Shown: positions 20,282 through 29,246 of the stretch, piece after piece
How positions within the stretch are numbered: the stretch's first letter is position 1
How the letters are laid out: each line of letters opens with the position of its first letter
Source: Planktomarina sp.
GTDB lineage: Bacteria > Pseudomonadota > Alphaproteobacteria > Rhodobacterales > Rhodobacteraceae
Assembly (NCBI GenBank): GCA_017856985.1
Contig: JAFMEA010000010.1
Location: forward strand, 1-52,988
Direction: 5' to 3'
DNA: 52,988 bases
Made by a program: the position numbers and the translations under genes
Notes under the pieces: model-generated
What the model was told of the DNA's origin: nothing
Seen by the model: the letters and a program-made list of their open reading frames with translations, nothing else
Database searches by the model: none

Positions 20282-20926
20282 TTAACGAGCCAGCATGCGC
20301 AGACCCTGGGTCACGTCAGCACGGACAGCCATACGTAATCCTGGCTCGTCGCCTGCCTTAAGAGCTGCCAATATTAGCCTATGGTTGACTGGTGGCTCTT
20401 TACGCTGAAGTCGCCCGTAGAGAGAGCGCATTGTTGGGCCCATTTGCAACCAAACTGTTTCAACCGTAGCCAACATTGCCGGAGCCTGCGCCCTAAGATA
20501 AAGAGTACGGTGAAACTCTAGGTTGGTTTTGATGTAGGCCACAGCGTCTGATTTAGCGATAGCCACTGCAATTGAGTCGTTAATATTCTGCAGTCGCTCC
20601 ACTAATGCCAAGTGTACCCGTGGTAGAGCACGCGACGCGAGCTCAACTTCAATAAGGGCGCGTAGAGAGGCTAACTCCTCTATACGATCATTCGAGAGTT
20701 CCGGAGTTTGAAATCTACCAGTCACCGAAATACTCAGAGCACCCTCTGCCGCCAAACGTTTCAATGCTTCCCGCACAGGGGTAACCGAAACACTGAATTC
20801 TGCAGCTATCCCCCTAAGGGTCATCGCTTGCGCAGGCTTCGCCTCCCCGTACATTATACGCCGGCGCAAAATACGAAATAACTGATCATGGGTTGATAAA
20901 TAATTATCTTCTAACTTCTCTGACAT
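20282..20926 (-). CDS. GntR-family transcriptional regulator, FCD (FadR-like) subfamily
   Basis: Protein of 214 residues. The N-terminal winged helix-turn-helix (about 12-75) contains LRGIAAEFSVSVTPVREALKRLAAEGAL, split here by LRGIAAEFSVSV and TPVREALKRLA, typical of the GntR fold. The C-terminal all-helical FCD ligand domain (about 85-208) has EFHRTLY and VNHRLILAALKAGDE, two of the usual His ligand positions; the final His expected near the end appears replaced in VRADVTQG, so metal binding may be altered. The gene converges on lpd and has a GTGATCAC palindrome immediately before its start, the same motif as upstream of sucC. I infer autoregulation and control of the suc block; the effector is unknown. 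Confidence 0.9.
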   Translation of the reverse strand: MSEKLEDNYLSTHDQLFRILRRRIMYGEAKPAQAMTLRGIAAEFSVSVTPVREALKRLAAEGALSISVTGRFQTPELSNDRIEELASLRALIEVELASRALPRVHLALVERLQNINDSIAVAIAKSDAVAYIKTNLEFHRTLYLRAQAPAMLATVETVWLQMGPTMRSLYGRLQRKEPPVNHRLILAALKAGDEPGLRMAVRADVTQGLRMLAR

Positions 20927-20933
20927 AGGCCTT

Positions 20934-20960
20934 TGTGATCACATTTTTTTACACTGTCAA
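20934..20960 (-). promoter_or_regulatory. candidate promoter and self-operator of the GntR gene
   Basis: On the minus strand TTGACA (20955-20960) is a perfect -35 box. Seventeen bases on, at the -10 position, lies CACAAA inside TTTGTGATCACA read from the other strand (10-bp perfect palindrome TGTGATCACA at 20934-20943). The palindrome ends 7 bases before the ATG. A protein bound here would cover the -10 box and ribosome-binding region, as expected for autorepression. Confidence 0.6.
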
Positions 20961-20971
20961 ATTAGAAGCAT

Positions 20972-21691
20972 TCAAAACTTGTAACTATGTAAATTTTCAC
21001 CATTTACCTTTAACCAATTTCGTTGCTGGTCATAATTAGGGAAAAGCTGTTCCACAACAGACCAAAATTTCGGAGAATGGTTCATTTCCACTAAATGGGC
21101 TGCTTCGTGCGCGCAAACATAATTTAATACATCCGAAGGCGCCATAATTAATCGCCACGAGTAATTTATGTTGCCTGCAGAGGAACATGACCCCCACCTT
21201 GATATTGTATCACGCAAAGTAAGTTTACCATAAGGCCGCCCCAACGCCTCTGCGTAAAAATCAGTCGATGCTCTTAAAGCTTGTCTTGCTTGAAGTTTTA
21301 GGAATACTTTTGTTCGAGAAGAAATCATTGATTGAGGGCCTGGTACAATTAAATTTGAAACCTCTGGTATCACTTTTTTACCTTGGCCCATGCGTATGGT
21401 AAATTTATTTCCTCGATATAGAAGTTGGGTACCCACACATACTTGTATATTTGTTGGTAGGGCTATCAAATTTTTTCTAATCCACGGTTCTTTTTCGATT
21501 AAAAAGGATTTCGCCTGCGTAAGAGGGCAGGAAATTGGTAAACTTAGAGTTACCAGTCCTTTTATTCGTGAAATTCGAAGTGACAATCTTTTTGAACGCC
21601 TGGATCTACGCAAAACAACACTAATTTGGGGATTTCCTGGCAAGAACACGAGCTGTTCAGAAGAAATTGATGCTGAATTCATACAAGACAT
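20972..21691 (-). CDS. YgjP-like (DUF45, SprT/M48-type) metal-dependent hydrolase
   Basis: Predicted cytosolic zinc protein of 239 residues. The family N-terminal half with RRSRRSKRLSLRIS precedes the zinc motif HEAAH (195-199) and third ligand His205 in MNHSPKFW, followed by LFPNYDQQRNWLK, the standard DUF45 signature. RDTISRWGSCSSAGNINYSWRL is also a family hallmark. The cellular substrate of this family is not firmly known. It lies upstream of the GntR gene on the same strand, 45 bases apart, but that gap holds a promoter-like signal. It is divergent from the FYDLN protein gene. Confidence 0.9.
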   Translation of the reverse strand: MSCMNSASISSEQLVFLPGNPQISVVLRRSRRSKRLSLRISRIKGLVTLSLPISCPLTQAKSFLIEKEPWIRKNLIALPTNIQVCVGTQLLYRGNKFTIRMGQGKKVIPEVSNLIVPGPQSMISSRTKVFLKLQARQALRASTDFYAEALGRPYGKLTLRDTISRWGSCSSAGNINYSWRLIMAPSDVLNYVCAHEAAHLVEMNHSPKFWSVVEQLFPNYDQQRNWLKVNGENLHSYKF

Positions 21692-21779
21692 CCATTAATT
21701 AATAGATTCACCTTTGACACCAGCCAATCTCTATGGCACTCGACATGGAATGTCACCGAATTACTAGAGGGGGGAACCC

Positions 21780-22100
21780 ATGCCCGAAGCAGAATGGGGT
21801 ACAAAACGCATATGCCCGACCACCGGTAAGCGTTTTTACGACCTGAACAAAGATCCAATTGTAAGTCCATATACAGGTGAAGTTGTTTCTGTAGATTCCA
21901 ACAAAGGCCGCACTATGGTGGCTGATGCGCAGGATGCTCAAACTAAAAAGATGGAAGAGGCCGAGGCAGAAGCCGAGGAAGTGGTATTAGAAGACGATGT
22001 TGATGTAGATTTGGGTGATGACGTACTTGAAGATGATGATGACGAAACTGTGTCTCTTGATGAGATAGCTGATGTTGCCGCTGATGATGACGATAGCTAA
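21780..22100 (+). CDS. FYDLN acid-domain protein (TIGR02300 type)
   Basis: Conserved alphaproteobacterial protein of 106 residues and unknown function. The N-terminus WGTKRICPTTGKRFYDLNKD is the defining motif and resembles a small zinc-ribbon-like or CPxTG element; it continues with PIVSPYTGEVV. The C-terminal half is strongly acidic (runs of Asp/Glu), suggesting a disordered tail. GAGGGGGGAACCC before the ATG gives a strong ribosome-binding site. A tRNA-Ala gene follows 51 bases downstream on the same strand. Confidence 0.92.
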   Translation: MPEAEWGTKRICPTTGKRFYDLNKDPIVSPYTGEVVSVDSNKGRTMVADAQDAQTKKMEEAEAEAEEVVLEDDVDVDLGDDVLEDDDDETVSLDEIADVAADDDDS

Positions 22101-22151
22101 CAGTACAATTATTGAAAATGTATTAGGCGTAGTCTAGAAAGATGCATTAAA

Positions 22152-22227
22152 GGGCCCTTAGCTCAGCTGGGAGAGCGCCTGCATGGCATGCAGGAGGTCA
22201 GCGGTTCGATCCCGCTAGGGTCCACCA
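22152..22227 (+). tRNA. tRNA-Ala (anticodon GGC)
   Basis: A 76-base cloverleaf with the CCA end encoded. Acceptor GGGCCCT pairs with AGGGTCC, the D-arm is GCTCAGCTGGGAGAGC, and the anticodon stem CCTGC/GCAGG encloses loop ATGGCAT with anticodon GGC. The T-arm is GCGGTTCGATCCCGC. All stems close; discriminator A. Confidence 0.98.
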
Positions 22228-22286
22228 AATCTCCAAAAAATAGAATAAAATAAATTTTTCAATACTCTGTTGGGCGTAAGACTCAC

Positions 22287-23762
22287 CTAGGTCAAAGTAC
22301 GTCGAACCGCGTCCCGCCAACCGCCATAGAGTGTATCTCGATCTTTGCTAGGCATTTGTGTTTTAAATCTCCGTTCTAGAGCCCATTTTCTGGCAAAAGT
22401 ATCTTGGTCTGGATACACCTCTGCTTTCGAACCCGCCAACCACGCCACACCTAAAGCCGTTGTTTCAAGCACTTCTGGACGATCCACGGGGGCATCTAAG
22501 ATATCTGCTAAAAACTGCATTGTATAATTACTAGCTGCCATCCCCCCATCTACCCTTAACACAGATGTATTTATCTCGCTGACATCACCTTGCATGGCTA
22601 GGAGCAAATCACGCGTTTGATAGCCAACACTCTGCAATGCAGCTTTTGAGATTTCGTTGGGTCCAGAATTACGAGTTAAGCCAAAAATAGATCCTCGACA
22701 CTCAGAATCCCAGTATGGGGCACCTAACCCAGTGAATGCTGGCACGAGATACAATGACTGGGTAACATCAGCTGCTGAAGCCATATTTTCTGTTTGGCTA
22801 GCGTCCTTGATTATTCCAATTCCATCACGAAGCCACTGCACCACTGCTCCTGCAATAAAAATTGAGCCTTCCAAGGCATATGTCGGGCTTCCATCAAATT
22901 GATATGCAATCGTTCCTAATAAACGATTTTTTGATTTGACCAGAGTAGACCCTGTATTTAATAAAGCAAAACAACCTGTGCCATATGTAGATTTTAACAT
23001 ACCTGGAGTGAAACAAGCCTGCCCAATAGTCGCCGCTTGCTGATCACCAGCAACACCAAAGATTGGTATATTTCCTCCAAAACATTTGGTAACTCCAAAA
23101 TTTGAAGCACAATCATTTACTTTCGGTAATATGGTCATGGGTATGTCTAATAGGTCACAGATTTGTGGATCCCATTTGCCTTCGACAATATCGTACATCA
23201 TTGTCCGAGCCGCATTTGTCGCATCAGTTACGTGAGATGCGCCATTAGTCATTTTCCAGATCAAATAACTATCTATAGTACCAAATAATAGTTCGCCCCT
23301 TTTAGCAGCCAATTTAGCGCCTTCCACATTCTCCAAGATCCAATTGACTTTAGTGGCTGAAAAGTAAGGGTCGATCAGCAAACCAGTTTTATCTGTAATC
23401 ATTGCCTCATGCCCAGCAGAGCGAAGAGTATCACAATAGGAAGCGGTCCTACGATCCTGCCACACGATAGCTCTAAAAATTGGAATGCCTGAATTTCGAT
23501 CCCAAATCACGGTGGTTTCTCGCTGATTTGTGATCCCAATTGACGCAATATTTTCTGGTTTACACGATGCCTTCTTCATAACATCGCGAACGGTTGCCAT
23601 AACCGAAGCCCAAATTTCTTCCGCATCATGCTCAACCCAACCAGATCGAGGGTAATACTGTGCCAACTCCTGCTGGCTGATAAAGGCAGGCCGCATATTT
23701 TTATCAAACAAAATGGCCCTGGTGGATGTAGTACCTTGATCTATGGCTAATACAAAAGTCAT
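22287..23762 (-). CDS. glpK: glycerol kinase
   Basis: Phosphorylates glycerol to sn-glycerol 3-phosphate; FGGY carbohydrate kinase fold. The 491 residues start with [20 protein letters not shown] (phosphate loop) and include [35 protein letters not shown] and the C-terminal [21 protein letters not shown]. The ATG at 23762 has a near-perfect GGAGG 4 bases upstream; an ATG 15 bases earlier has none. No glpD or glpF lies next to it, so the gene stands alone here, convergent toward the tRNA-Ala. Confidence 0.97.
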   Translation of the reverse strand: MTFVLAIDQGTTSTRAILFDKNMRPAFISQQELAQYYPRSGWVEHDAEEIWASVMATVRDVMKKASCKPENIASIGITNQRETTVIWDRNSGIPIFRAIVWQDRRTASYCDTLRSAGHEAMITDKTGLLIDPYFSATKVNWILENVEGAKLAAKRGELLFGTIDSYLIWKMTNGASHVTDATNAARTMMYDIVEGKWDPQICDLLDIPMTILPKVNDCASNFGVTKCFGGNIPIFGVAGDQQAATIGQACFTPGMLKSTYGTGCFALLNTGSTLVKSKNRLLGTIAYQFDGSPTYALEGSIFIAGAVVQWLRDGIGIIKDASQTENMASAADVTQSLYLVPAFTGLGAPYWDSECRGSIFGLTRNSGPNEISKAALQSVGYQTRDLLLAMQGDVSEINTSVLRVDGGMAASNYTMQFLADILDAPVDRPEVLETTALGVAWLAGSKAEVYPDQDTFARKWALERRFKTQMPSKDRDTLYGGWRDAVRRTLT

Positions 23763-23886
23763 CTCACCTCCATTCAACTATAACTAACCCGAGTGACCAC
23801 AGTATAATTTTGAGCTCCATTACATTAGCTTCAGCTATTGGGAGCATAAATTTACTATGTCATCATAAAACATCACCTGCATAGCT

Positions 23887-24615
23887 CTAGAGCTTTTGGC
23901 CAGCTTCCCCCCGAAAACCAGTTGCAACTACGAATTTTTCTGATGAGTTTGACCGTGAAGCGGGAGGTTTAATATTAGAAACCTTAGTAAATTTTTTCTT
24001 CAGTAGTCCCTGTAGTTCTCCTTCAGCACCACCGGCCAAAACCTTAGCCACAAAAGTACCACCAGGAGCCAAAACGTCGAACGCAAAATATGCCGCAGCC
24101 TCACAGAGAGATATTATCCGCAGGTGGTCGGTTTGTTTATGTCCAGAAGAGGCCGCAGCCATATCTGACATAACAACATCAGCCTCACCATTAAGCCATT
24201 CTTTGACCTGCACGTCTGCTCCATCACCCATAAAATCAAGAATGTAAATTTCAGCTCCAGGGATAGTTTCAACTTCCTGCAGGTCAACACCCAAAACAGT
24301 GCCAATCTTCTTACTTTTGCGCTCGCCCAAGGCATTTATCCGGCGCGCAGCTACTTGGCACCAACCACCGGGCGCACAGCCTAGATCTACAACGCGAGCT
24401 CCTGGAATTAAAAACCTATATTTGTCATCAATTTCAAGTATTTTATAAGCGGCACGACCACGATAGCCCTCCACCTGAGCTCTTTTTACATAGGGATCAT
24501 TTAATTGACGCTCCAACCACAGCGTTGAGGAAAGGCGGCGGCCTCTCGCTGTTTTAACTTTTACACGCAGTTCACGTTGGCCACGTCCACTATTATTAGA
24601 TGAATTTTTCACCAT
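23887..24615 (-). CDS. rlmE: 23S rRNA (uridine-2552-2'-O) methyltransferase RlmE (FtsJ/RrmJ)
   Basis: Methylates the A-loop of 23S rRNA late in 50S assembly. The Rossmann methyltransferase of 242 residues has [17 protein letters not shown] (catalytic Lys), the SAM loop [15 protein letters not shown], the [16 protein letters not shown] segment with catalytic Asp, and GGTFVAKVL with the third catalytic Lys. The basic N-terminal extension is normal for alphaproteobacteria. The ATG at 24615 with AGAG 8 bases upstream leaves a 4-base gap to the Ppx/GppA gene, so the pair is likely an operon. Confidence 0.95.
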   Translation of the reverse strand: MVKNSSNNSGRGQRELRVKVKTARGRRLSSTLWLERQLNDPYVKRAQVEGYRGRAAYKILEIDDKYRFLIPGARVVDLGCAPGGWCQVAARRINALGERKSKKIGTVLGVDLQEVETIPGAEIYILDFMGDGADVQVKEWLNGEADVVMSDMAAASSGHKQTDHLRIISLCEAAAYFAFDVLAPGGTFVAKVLAGGAEGELQGLLKKKFTKVSNIKPPASRSNSSEKFVVATGFRGEAGQKL

Positions 24616-24619
24616 TTGT

Positions 24620-25735
24620 TTAGCTCTTTTGTTCCCGCAACACAGAATCTGCACTCATTTGGGCGTATAGTAAACCTTCTCTAAGACCACGATCTGCTAC
24701 TGACAAATTATGTGTTGGCCAAATACGTAGAAGCGCCTGCAAAATTGCAGCCCCCGACATTATTAAAGCCTGCCGCTCATGGCCAATAAGTGGATCTTTT
24801 TGTCTTCCATCCTGACCCAACCGTAGATAATCATGAATTACTTTATCAATCTGTGTAGAAGACATCGACAAACCATCTACCTTGTTACGATCATAACGCC
24901 GTAAGCCCAAATGACTAGCTGCAACAGTAGTAACGGTCCCACTTGTACCGATGATTTGAAACTGGTTTTTTTCATGTGCACGCTCATAGGGAACAAATTT
25001 CTCAAGTTTTTCTTCGAACATAAGGCTCATGAGGGCAAACCTCCCTGCGTCGTCATCTACATCATTAAATAAATCACGTAATGTAGCCACGCCTAGCGGT
25101 ATGGAAATCCAATCAACCACTTTAGCGCCAAATTTATTCGGACGTGAACCTGACCTAAACCCTTTATGCATATGCATTATGGCACGGCTTCGTAGGGATG
25201 GCTCAACATTTACAAGGTCAATCCAAACCAGTTCAGTAGAGCCACCGCCTATATCAACTACTAACAATTGTTCCGTTTCTTGGTGTACTAAAGGCCCACA
25301 AGATAGGACTGCTAGCTGGGCCTCCTCCTCAGACGAAATAATATCAAGTTGTAGCCCAGTTTCTGTCTTGATTTTGTTCATCAACGCCTGACCGTTTTCT
25401 GCCCGTCTACAAGCCTCAGTTGCAACCAATCTCTTTTTCTTAATATTGAATTGGGCAAGCTTTTGAGCGCATATTCGCAATGCTTGTAATGTACGATTCA
25501 TAGATACCTGGCTAAGTCGGCCACTACTTTCTAAACCAGCTCCAAGTTGGACCGACTTTGAAAAGCTGTCTACAACTTTGAATTGCGCGCCATCAGGCTG
25601 CGCAATAAGCATCCGACAAGAATTTGTACCCAAATCCAGCGCTGCATACAGCTGCTGACTTTGGGGCTTTGAGCCTGCGGTAGATCCAACCGCTTTAGGA
25701 ACTGCGCCCGCAGACTTAGGACGCTTTGGCGTCAT
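24620..25735 (-). CDS. Ppx/GppA-family phosphatase (exopolyphosphatase / pppGpp phosphohydrolase)
   Basis: ASKHA-fold phosphatase of 371 residues. Motifs: phosphate 1 [16 protein letters not shown] (about 30-45), phosphate 2 [14 protein letters not shown], and [15 protein letters not shown]. It has only the catalytic domains, without the C-terminal HD extension of long exopolyphosphatases, which is the usual alphaproteobacterial form. The N-terminal 25 residues (Pro/Lys/Ala-rich) are outside the conserved fold. It acts on polyphosphate and/or pppGpp; the sequence does not decide between them. Located directly upstream of rlmE, a common alphaproteobacterial pairing. Confidence 0.92.
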   Translation of the reverse strand: MTPKRPKSAGAVPKAVGSTAGSKPQSQQLYAALDLGTNSCRMLIAQPDGAQFKVVDSFSKSVQLGAGLESSGRLSQVSMNRTLQALRICAQKLAQFNIKKKRLVATEACRRAENGQALMNKIKTETGLQLDIISSEEEAQLAVLSCGPLVHQETEQLLVVDIGGGSTELVWIDLVNVEPSLRSRAIMHMHKGFRSGSRPNKFGAKVVDWISIPLGVATLRDLFNDVDDDAGRFALMSLMFEEKLEKFVPYERAHEKNQFQIIGTSGTVTTVAASHLGLRRYDRNKVDGLSMSSTQIDKVIHDYLRLGQDGRQKDPLIGHERQALIMSGAAILQALLRIWPTHNLSVADRGLREGLLYAQMSADSVLREQKS

Positions 25736-25862
25736 AATTACGCCTTTCGAATATCGAGTTGGAACAACCGTAGGCTCATTTATCCTGTCTTACAATCACG
25801 GATGAAGATAATAGAGCGTCCTATTAATTTAAGGCTCAATATTATGGTAATTGATTGGTTAA

Positions 25863-25905
25863 GACACCAAAGTCGCTGCCACCCTTTCGGGTGTCGAAAA
25901 TCGAC
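25863..25905 (+). promoter_or_regulatory. foldable leader with competing hairpins before the C1 cluster
   Basis: In the 222-base gap before the C1 genes: hairpin CACCC-TTTC-GGGTG (25880-25893) and hairpin GTCGA-AAA-TCGAC (25893-25905) share one base. GACACC (25863-25868) can instead pair with GGTGTC (25890-25895), excluding both. Mutually exclusive helices in a leader are compatible with a cis-regulatory RNA, but I recognise no known riboswitch class. Confidence 0.35.
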
Positions 25906-25957
25906 GATGAATTAACGATACAAGCACCTAGAGACTTATTTAACAGCGAGGAATCAG

Positions 25958-26257
25958 ATGGCAGACGTAGTGATTGTGTATTGGCGAGACATTCCAGCTC
26001 AAGTTATTGTGGGCAAGGGGCGTAAAGCATCTAAAATTCAACTTCCAGAGCGTTTCGAGCAGGCAATCGATAGGGCCGCGATGAAAATCGGTGCCGAAGA
26101 TACTGACTCTTATCTTGCCGAATGGCGAAAAGCAGAATCTTATTCTGTTGACGGAGAGCCAGACCTGATTGCTAAGTCAGAGGCCACTAGGATTGATACG
26201 GAATACACGAAGCAGAAAATTAAAGAGCTGATAGACAACGATGGCTGGGCCAGTTGA
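25958..26257 (+). CDS. 'virulence factor' domain protein of the C1/folate cluster
   Basis: Small protein of 99 residues of the PF13769-type family, whose name is historical; no virulence role follows from it. Recognisable segments are VVIVYWRDIPAQVIVGKG, LPERFEQAIDRAAMKIG and DTDSYLAEWRK, near-invariant in alphaproteobacterial members I recall beside MTHFR-like and methyl-H4folate methyltransferase genes. No cysteines, no signal peptide, no membrane segment. AGCGAGGAATCAG before the ATG is the ribosome-binding site. It is followed after 31 bases by the MTHFR-like gene, so it probably acts in or regulates the same C1 step; its biochemical role is unknown. Confidence 0.85.
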   Translation: MADVVIVYWRDIPAQVIVGKGRKASKIQLPERFEQAIDRAAMKIGAEDTDSYLAEWRKAESYSVDGEPDLIAKSEATRIDTEYTKQKIKELIDNDGWAS

Positions 26258-26288
26258 ACAGAACAATCCGTAATAAGAGGAATAACCA

Positions 26289-27215
26289 ATGGGCTTATTA
26301 AACTTCGCTAAAAAAGATACTCAGGCTCCAGAGGGTAACATCGAACTGGAAAGTTTTCTAAAAGATTTTTCTATTGAAGTTATGCCACGCACAGCGGAAA
26401 AAATTGAAAACTTTCGGGATCTGCTTCCTATTGGAACCACTGTTTACATTGCTCACTTAGAAGACACTCCCATAGAGGACATGGTGATAACAGCCAAACG
26501 AATAGCTGCCGAGGGGTTTGATGTGATGCCACATTTCCCTGCGCGTATAATTAAAAACAAACAAACTCTGAAAAACTGGGTTGCAATGTATCAAGGCGAG
26601 GCAAATATTAGCCAAGCTCTGCTATTAGCCGGAGGCTTAACTAAGCCGCATGGAGACTTTGAGGATTCCATGCAATTACTTGAAACTGGCGTCTTTGGAG
26701 ATGCAGGGTTCAAAAGGTTACATGTTGCCGGTCATCCTGAAGGTAATAAAGATATTGATCCAGACGGATCTCTAACCAACGTCAACAAAGCGCTCCACTG
26801 GAAACAAGCATTCTCTGACACATCAGACGCTAAAATGGCGATAGCAACACAATTTTGCTTTGAAGCAGATCCAGTAATCAAGTGGGCTAATAGTTTGGTA
26901 GAAAATGGTATTAAATTGCCTATCCATATTGGAGTGGCGGGGCCCGCCAAACTGCAAACACTTATCAAATTCTCTATAGCCTGTGGTGTTGGAGCGTCTT
27001 TACGTGTTCTACAGCGCCGCGCAAAGGATCTGAGCAAATTACTGCTTCCATTTACTCCAGATGAGTTTCTTGCAAGTTTGGCAATCGAAAAAAGTAAAAA
27101 CCCAGATTTTAATATAACTAACGTTCATTTTTTTCCACTTGGTGGCATAAAAACAAATGCTAAGTGGGCTACGGAGAACGGTGGATCCTCCGCTGTTCCT
27201 CTTTCTCAATCTTAA
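26289..27215 (+). CDS. methylenetetrahydrofolate reductase-like protein
   Basis: Protein of 308 residues related to the MetF TIM-barrel flavoenzyme that interconverts 5,10-methylene- and 5-methyl-H4folate. Supporting segments are FSIEVMPRTAEKI (N-terminal strand with the catalytic-type Glu), the HVAGHPEGNKDID loop that resembles the GYPEGH motif of MetF, and FCFEADPVIKWA, resembling the TQFCFD element. It is divergent from housekeeping MetF and belongs to the version found with methyl-transfer genes. AAGAGGAATAACC precedes the ATG. It ends 11 bases before the methyltransferase gene, so the three genes form an operon. Confidence 0.82.
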   Translation: MGLLNFAKKDTQAPEGNIELESFLKDFSIEVMPRTAEKIENFRDLLPIGTTVYIAHLEDTPIEDMVITAKRIAAEGFDVMPHFPARIIKNKQTLKNWVAMYQGEANISQALLLAGGLTKPHGDFEDSMQLLETGVFGDAGFKRLHVAGHPEGNKDIDPDGSLTNVNKALHWKQAFSDTSDAKMAIATQFCFEADPVIKWANSLVENGIKLPIHIGVAGPAKLQTLIKFSIACGVGASLRVLQRRAKDLSKLLLPFTPDEFLASLAIEKSKNPDFNITNVHFFPLGGIKTNAKWATENGGSSAVPLSQS

Positions 27216-27226
27216 GGATCCCCTAA

Positions 27227-28291
27227 ATGACACGAACTGTTGTCGAGTCCAAAACTAAGACTGCCATAATCGGCTTTGACGAACCATTTTGTGTTATAGG
27301 TGAACGGATTAACCCAACCGGTAGAAAAATATTAAACGCAGAACTGGAAGCTGGGGACTTTTCCAGAGTTGAAGCAGACGCAATGTCTCAAACAGCTGCT
27401 GGAGCAAATATTTTAGATATTAATTCTGGTGCAGTATTTTCCAACAAAATGGCTGAAGACCCACGTTACGCAGATAATAACTTTGTGGAGCCCACCCTAA
27501 TGGAGGAGTTGGTCAAACGGGTACAGGCTGTAGTTGACACTCCACTGTGTATTGATAGTTCAGTGCCAGGCGCTTTGGAGAACGGCCTAGCTGCTGCCGA
27601 GGGCCGCCCGCTGCTTAACTCAGTGACCGGTGAGGAAGATAGACTTGAGCTAGTGTTGCCACTGGTCAAAAAATACAACGTGCCAGTAGTAGCAATTTCC
27701 AATGATGATACCGGCATTTCAGAGGATCCAGACGTAAGATTTGCAGTTGCTAAAAAAATTGTTGAGCGTGCCGCTGATTTTGGCATCCCCGCACATGACA
27801 TTGTAGTTGACCCACTGGTGATGCCTGTTGGCGCCATGGGCAGTGCCGGTTTGCAGGTATTTACACTAGTACGCCGCCTGCGTGATGAACTTGGAGTAAA
27901 CACAACATGTGGTGCGTCCAATATTTCCTTTGGACTGCCAAATCGACATGGGATTAATAATGCATTTTTACCAATGGCGATGGTCGCAGGAATGACATCC
28001 GCGATTATGAACCCCGTGTCTTTGCCTGTAAGCCAAAAAAAGATTGCAGAAAAAAAACTGGCAATAGCAGCTGCTGGAATAATTTTACCACAAGACATGG
28101 ACGACGAGGCATTTGTAAGTTTATTTGGCTTAGGCTCCACTCAATTTCGCGCTGGGAAAGAAATGGAAGCCATCCGAGCTGCTAACTTTTTAACCGACAA
28201 TGACCCCAGCGGTGGCTCATGGATTAAATTTAATAAAATTCCTGGAGCTGATGCTGGTGGACGTGGCGGGCGTAAGCGCCGAAGAAGTTAA
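27227..28291 (+). CDS. methyltetrahydrofolate:corrinoid/cobalamin methyltransferase
   Basis: Pterin-binding TIM-barrel enzyme (354 residues) related to the H4folate domain of MetH and to DHPS. VIGERINPTGRKIL, GANILDINSGAVF, IDSSVPGALENGL, NSVTGEEDRLELVLPL and TTCGASNISFGLPNR are the pterin-site signatures. It should move a methyl group between a corrinoid protein and H4folate, in either direction. The C-terminus is a short basic tail GGRGGRKRRRS. No corrinoid-binding protein, trimethylamine- or betaine-type methyltransferase, or corrinoid activase is encoded in the window, so its methyl donor is not apparent. Confidence 0.9.
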   Translation: MTRTVVESKTKTAIIGFDEPFCVIGERINPTGRKILNAELEAGDFSRVEADAMSQTAAGANILDINSGAVFSNKMAEDPRYADNNFVEPTLMEELVKRVQAVVDTPLCIDSSVPGALENGLAAAEGRPLLNSVTGEEDRLELVLPLVKKYNVPVVAISNDDTGISEDPDVRFAVAKKIVERAADFGIPAHDIVVDPLVMPVGAMGSAGLQVFTLVRRLRDELGVNTTCGASNISFGLPNRHGINNAFLPMAMVAGMTSAIMNPVSLPVSQKKIAEKKLAIAAAGIILPQDMDDEAFVSLFGLGSTQFRAGKEMEAIRAANFLTDNDPSGGSWIKFNKIPGADAGGRGGRKRRRS

Positions 28292-28323
28292 GATTTTCAA
28301 CTTACCATCCTCCTGACTGCAAT

Positions 28324-29094
28324 TTACGCCCGGTTAATGGCCAATTTAGTCGCCTGCAACGCTGATTGAAACAGGGTGACATCGGCCTCCACACAAAGAA
28401 ATGTACCACCCTGCCCCACAAATCTCTTTTGATCTTTTTCTGAAAACGCAATCGTACCAGCTGCAACACCGGCAGCGACTATGTCTTTCATTCCTTGAGC
28501 AATAACCACTAAGACATCTGGGTGATTTAACTCAGCCAAATATCCCATATCAGCACTCAAGTCAGCGGGCCCAATAAAAACACAATCTACGCCCGGAACT
28601 CGAGCGATTTGTGGAATATTTTTCATGGCGGTTAAAGTTTCTACTTGCACTATTACGCATACTTCCTCGTTCGCAGTCTTTGCATAGTCTGGTATTGCGT
28701 TGTAGTTACTAGCCCTCACCAGCGCATACCCGACACCCCGGCGACCCTCAGGGGCATATTTGCAGGCAGCCACTACATCAGCAGCCTGCTCTGCGGTCTC
28801 GACCATCGGTACTAAAACAGTTTGAGCACCAAGATCTAAAACTTGTTTTAAAATCCAATCATCACCTTGAGGCACACGCACGATCGCGCTTGTGGGCTGG
28901 CCTGCCAAGGCACGCAATTGTTCTTCAATCCTAGGAAGGTCGTTTGGACCATGCTCACCGTCAATTAAACACCAGTCAAAACCGTTACTACCTGCCATTT
29001 CAGCTACGCCCGGGCTAGCTAAACTAAGCCACAATCCATATTGCATCTTGCCAGACAAGATTGCAGATTTTAATTTGTTTTTTGGAGCTGGCAT
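28324..29094 (-). CDS. HpcH/HpaI-family aldolase
   Basis: Class II pyruvate aldolase of 256 residues, of the 4-hydroxy-2-oxoheptanedioate / 2-keto-3-deoxy-sugar-acid aldolase family. It shows DWCLIDGEHGPND (active-site His), RVPQGDDWILKQVLDLGAQ (substrate Arg), VIVQVETLTAMKN (metal Glu) and DCVFIGPADLSADMG (metal Asp). The ATG at 29094 is supported by AGAGGA 9 bases upstream; an earlier in-frame ATG at 29151 lacks such a site. No partner genes of a homoprotocatechuate pathway adjoin it, so the natural substrate is open. Convergent with the C1 cluster. Confidence 0.92.
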   Translation of the reverse strand: MPAPKNKLKSAILSGKMQYGLWLSLASPGVAEMAGSNGFDWCLIDGEHGPNDLPRIEEQLRALAGQPTSAIVRVPQGDDWILKQVLDLGAQTVLVPMVETAEQAADVVAACKYAPEGRRGVGYALVRASNYNAIPDYAKTANEEVCVIVQVETLTAMKNIPQIARVPGVDCVFIGPADLSADMGYLAELNHPDVLVVIAQGMKDIVAAGVAAGTIAFSEKDQKRFVGQGGTFLCVEADVTLFQSALQATKLAINRA

Positions 29095-29246
29095 CAGGAA
29101 GTCCTCTAAATTGCTTGTTTGAAGACACCCATATATTGGCATCAATGGCAAGACTTCTTAGTAAGAACCCGGCGCAATAGGCTTGCATGAATTGACAAAA
29201 AGTAAGTAAGTAACAGATAAGAAATCTGGCGAATTGGACAGCAAAC

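Noticed and set aside
25863-25920. Possible SAH riboswitch (CGCTGC followed by a CCC/GGG hairpin)
   Set aside because: The element after the hairpin (CCAGGCUC-type) and the pseudoknot strand of the SAH class are not found; left as an unclassified leader.
25958-26257. Virulence-associated function
   Set aside because: Only the historical family name suggests it; the genomic context is folate/C1 metabolism.
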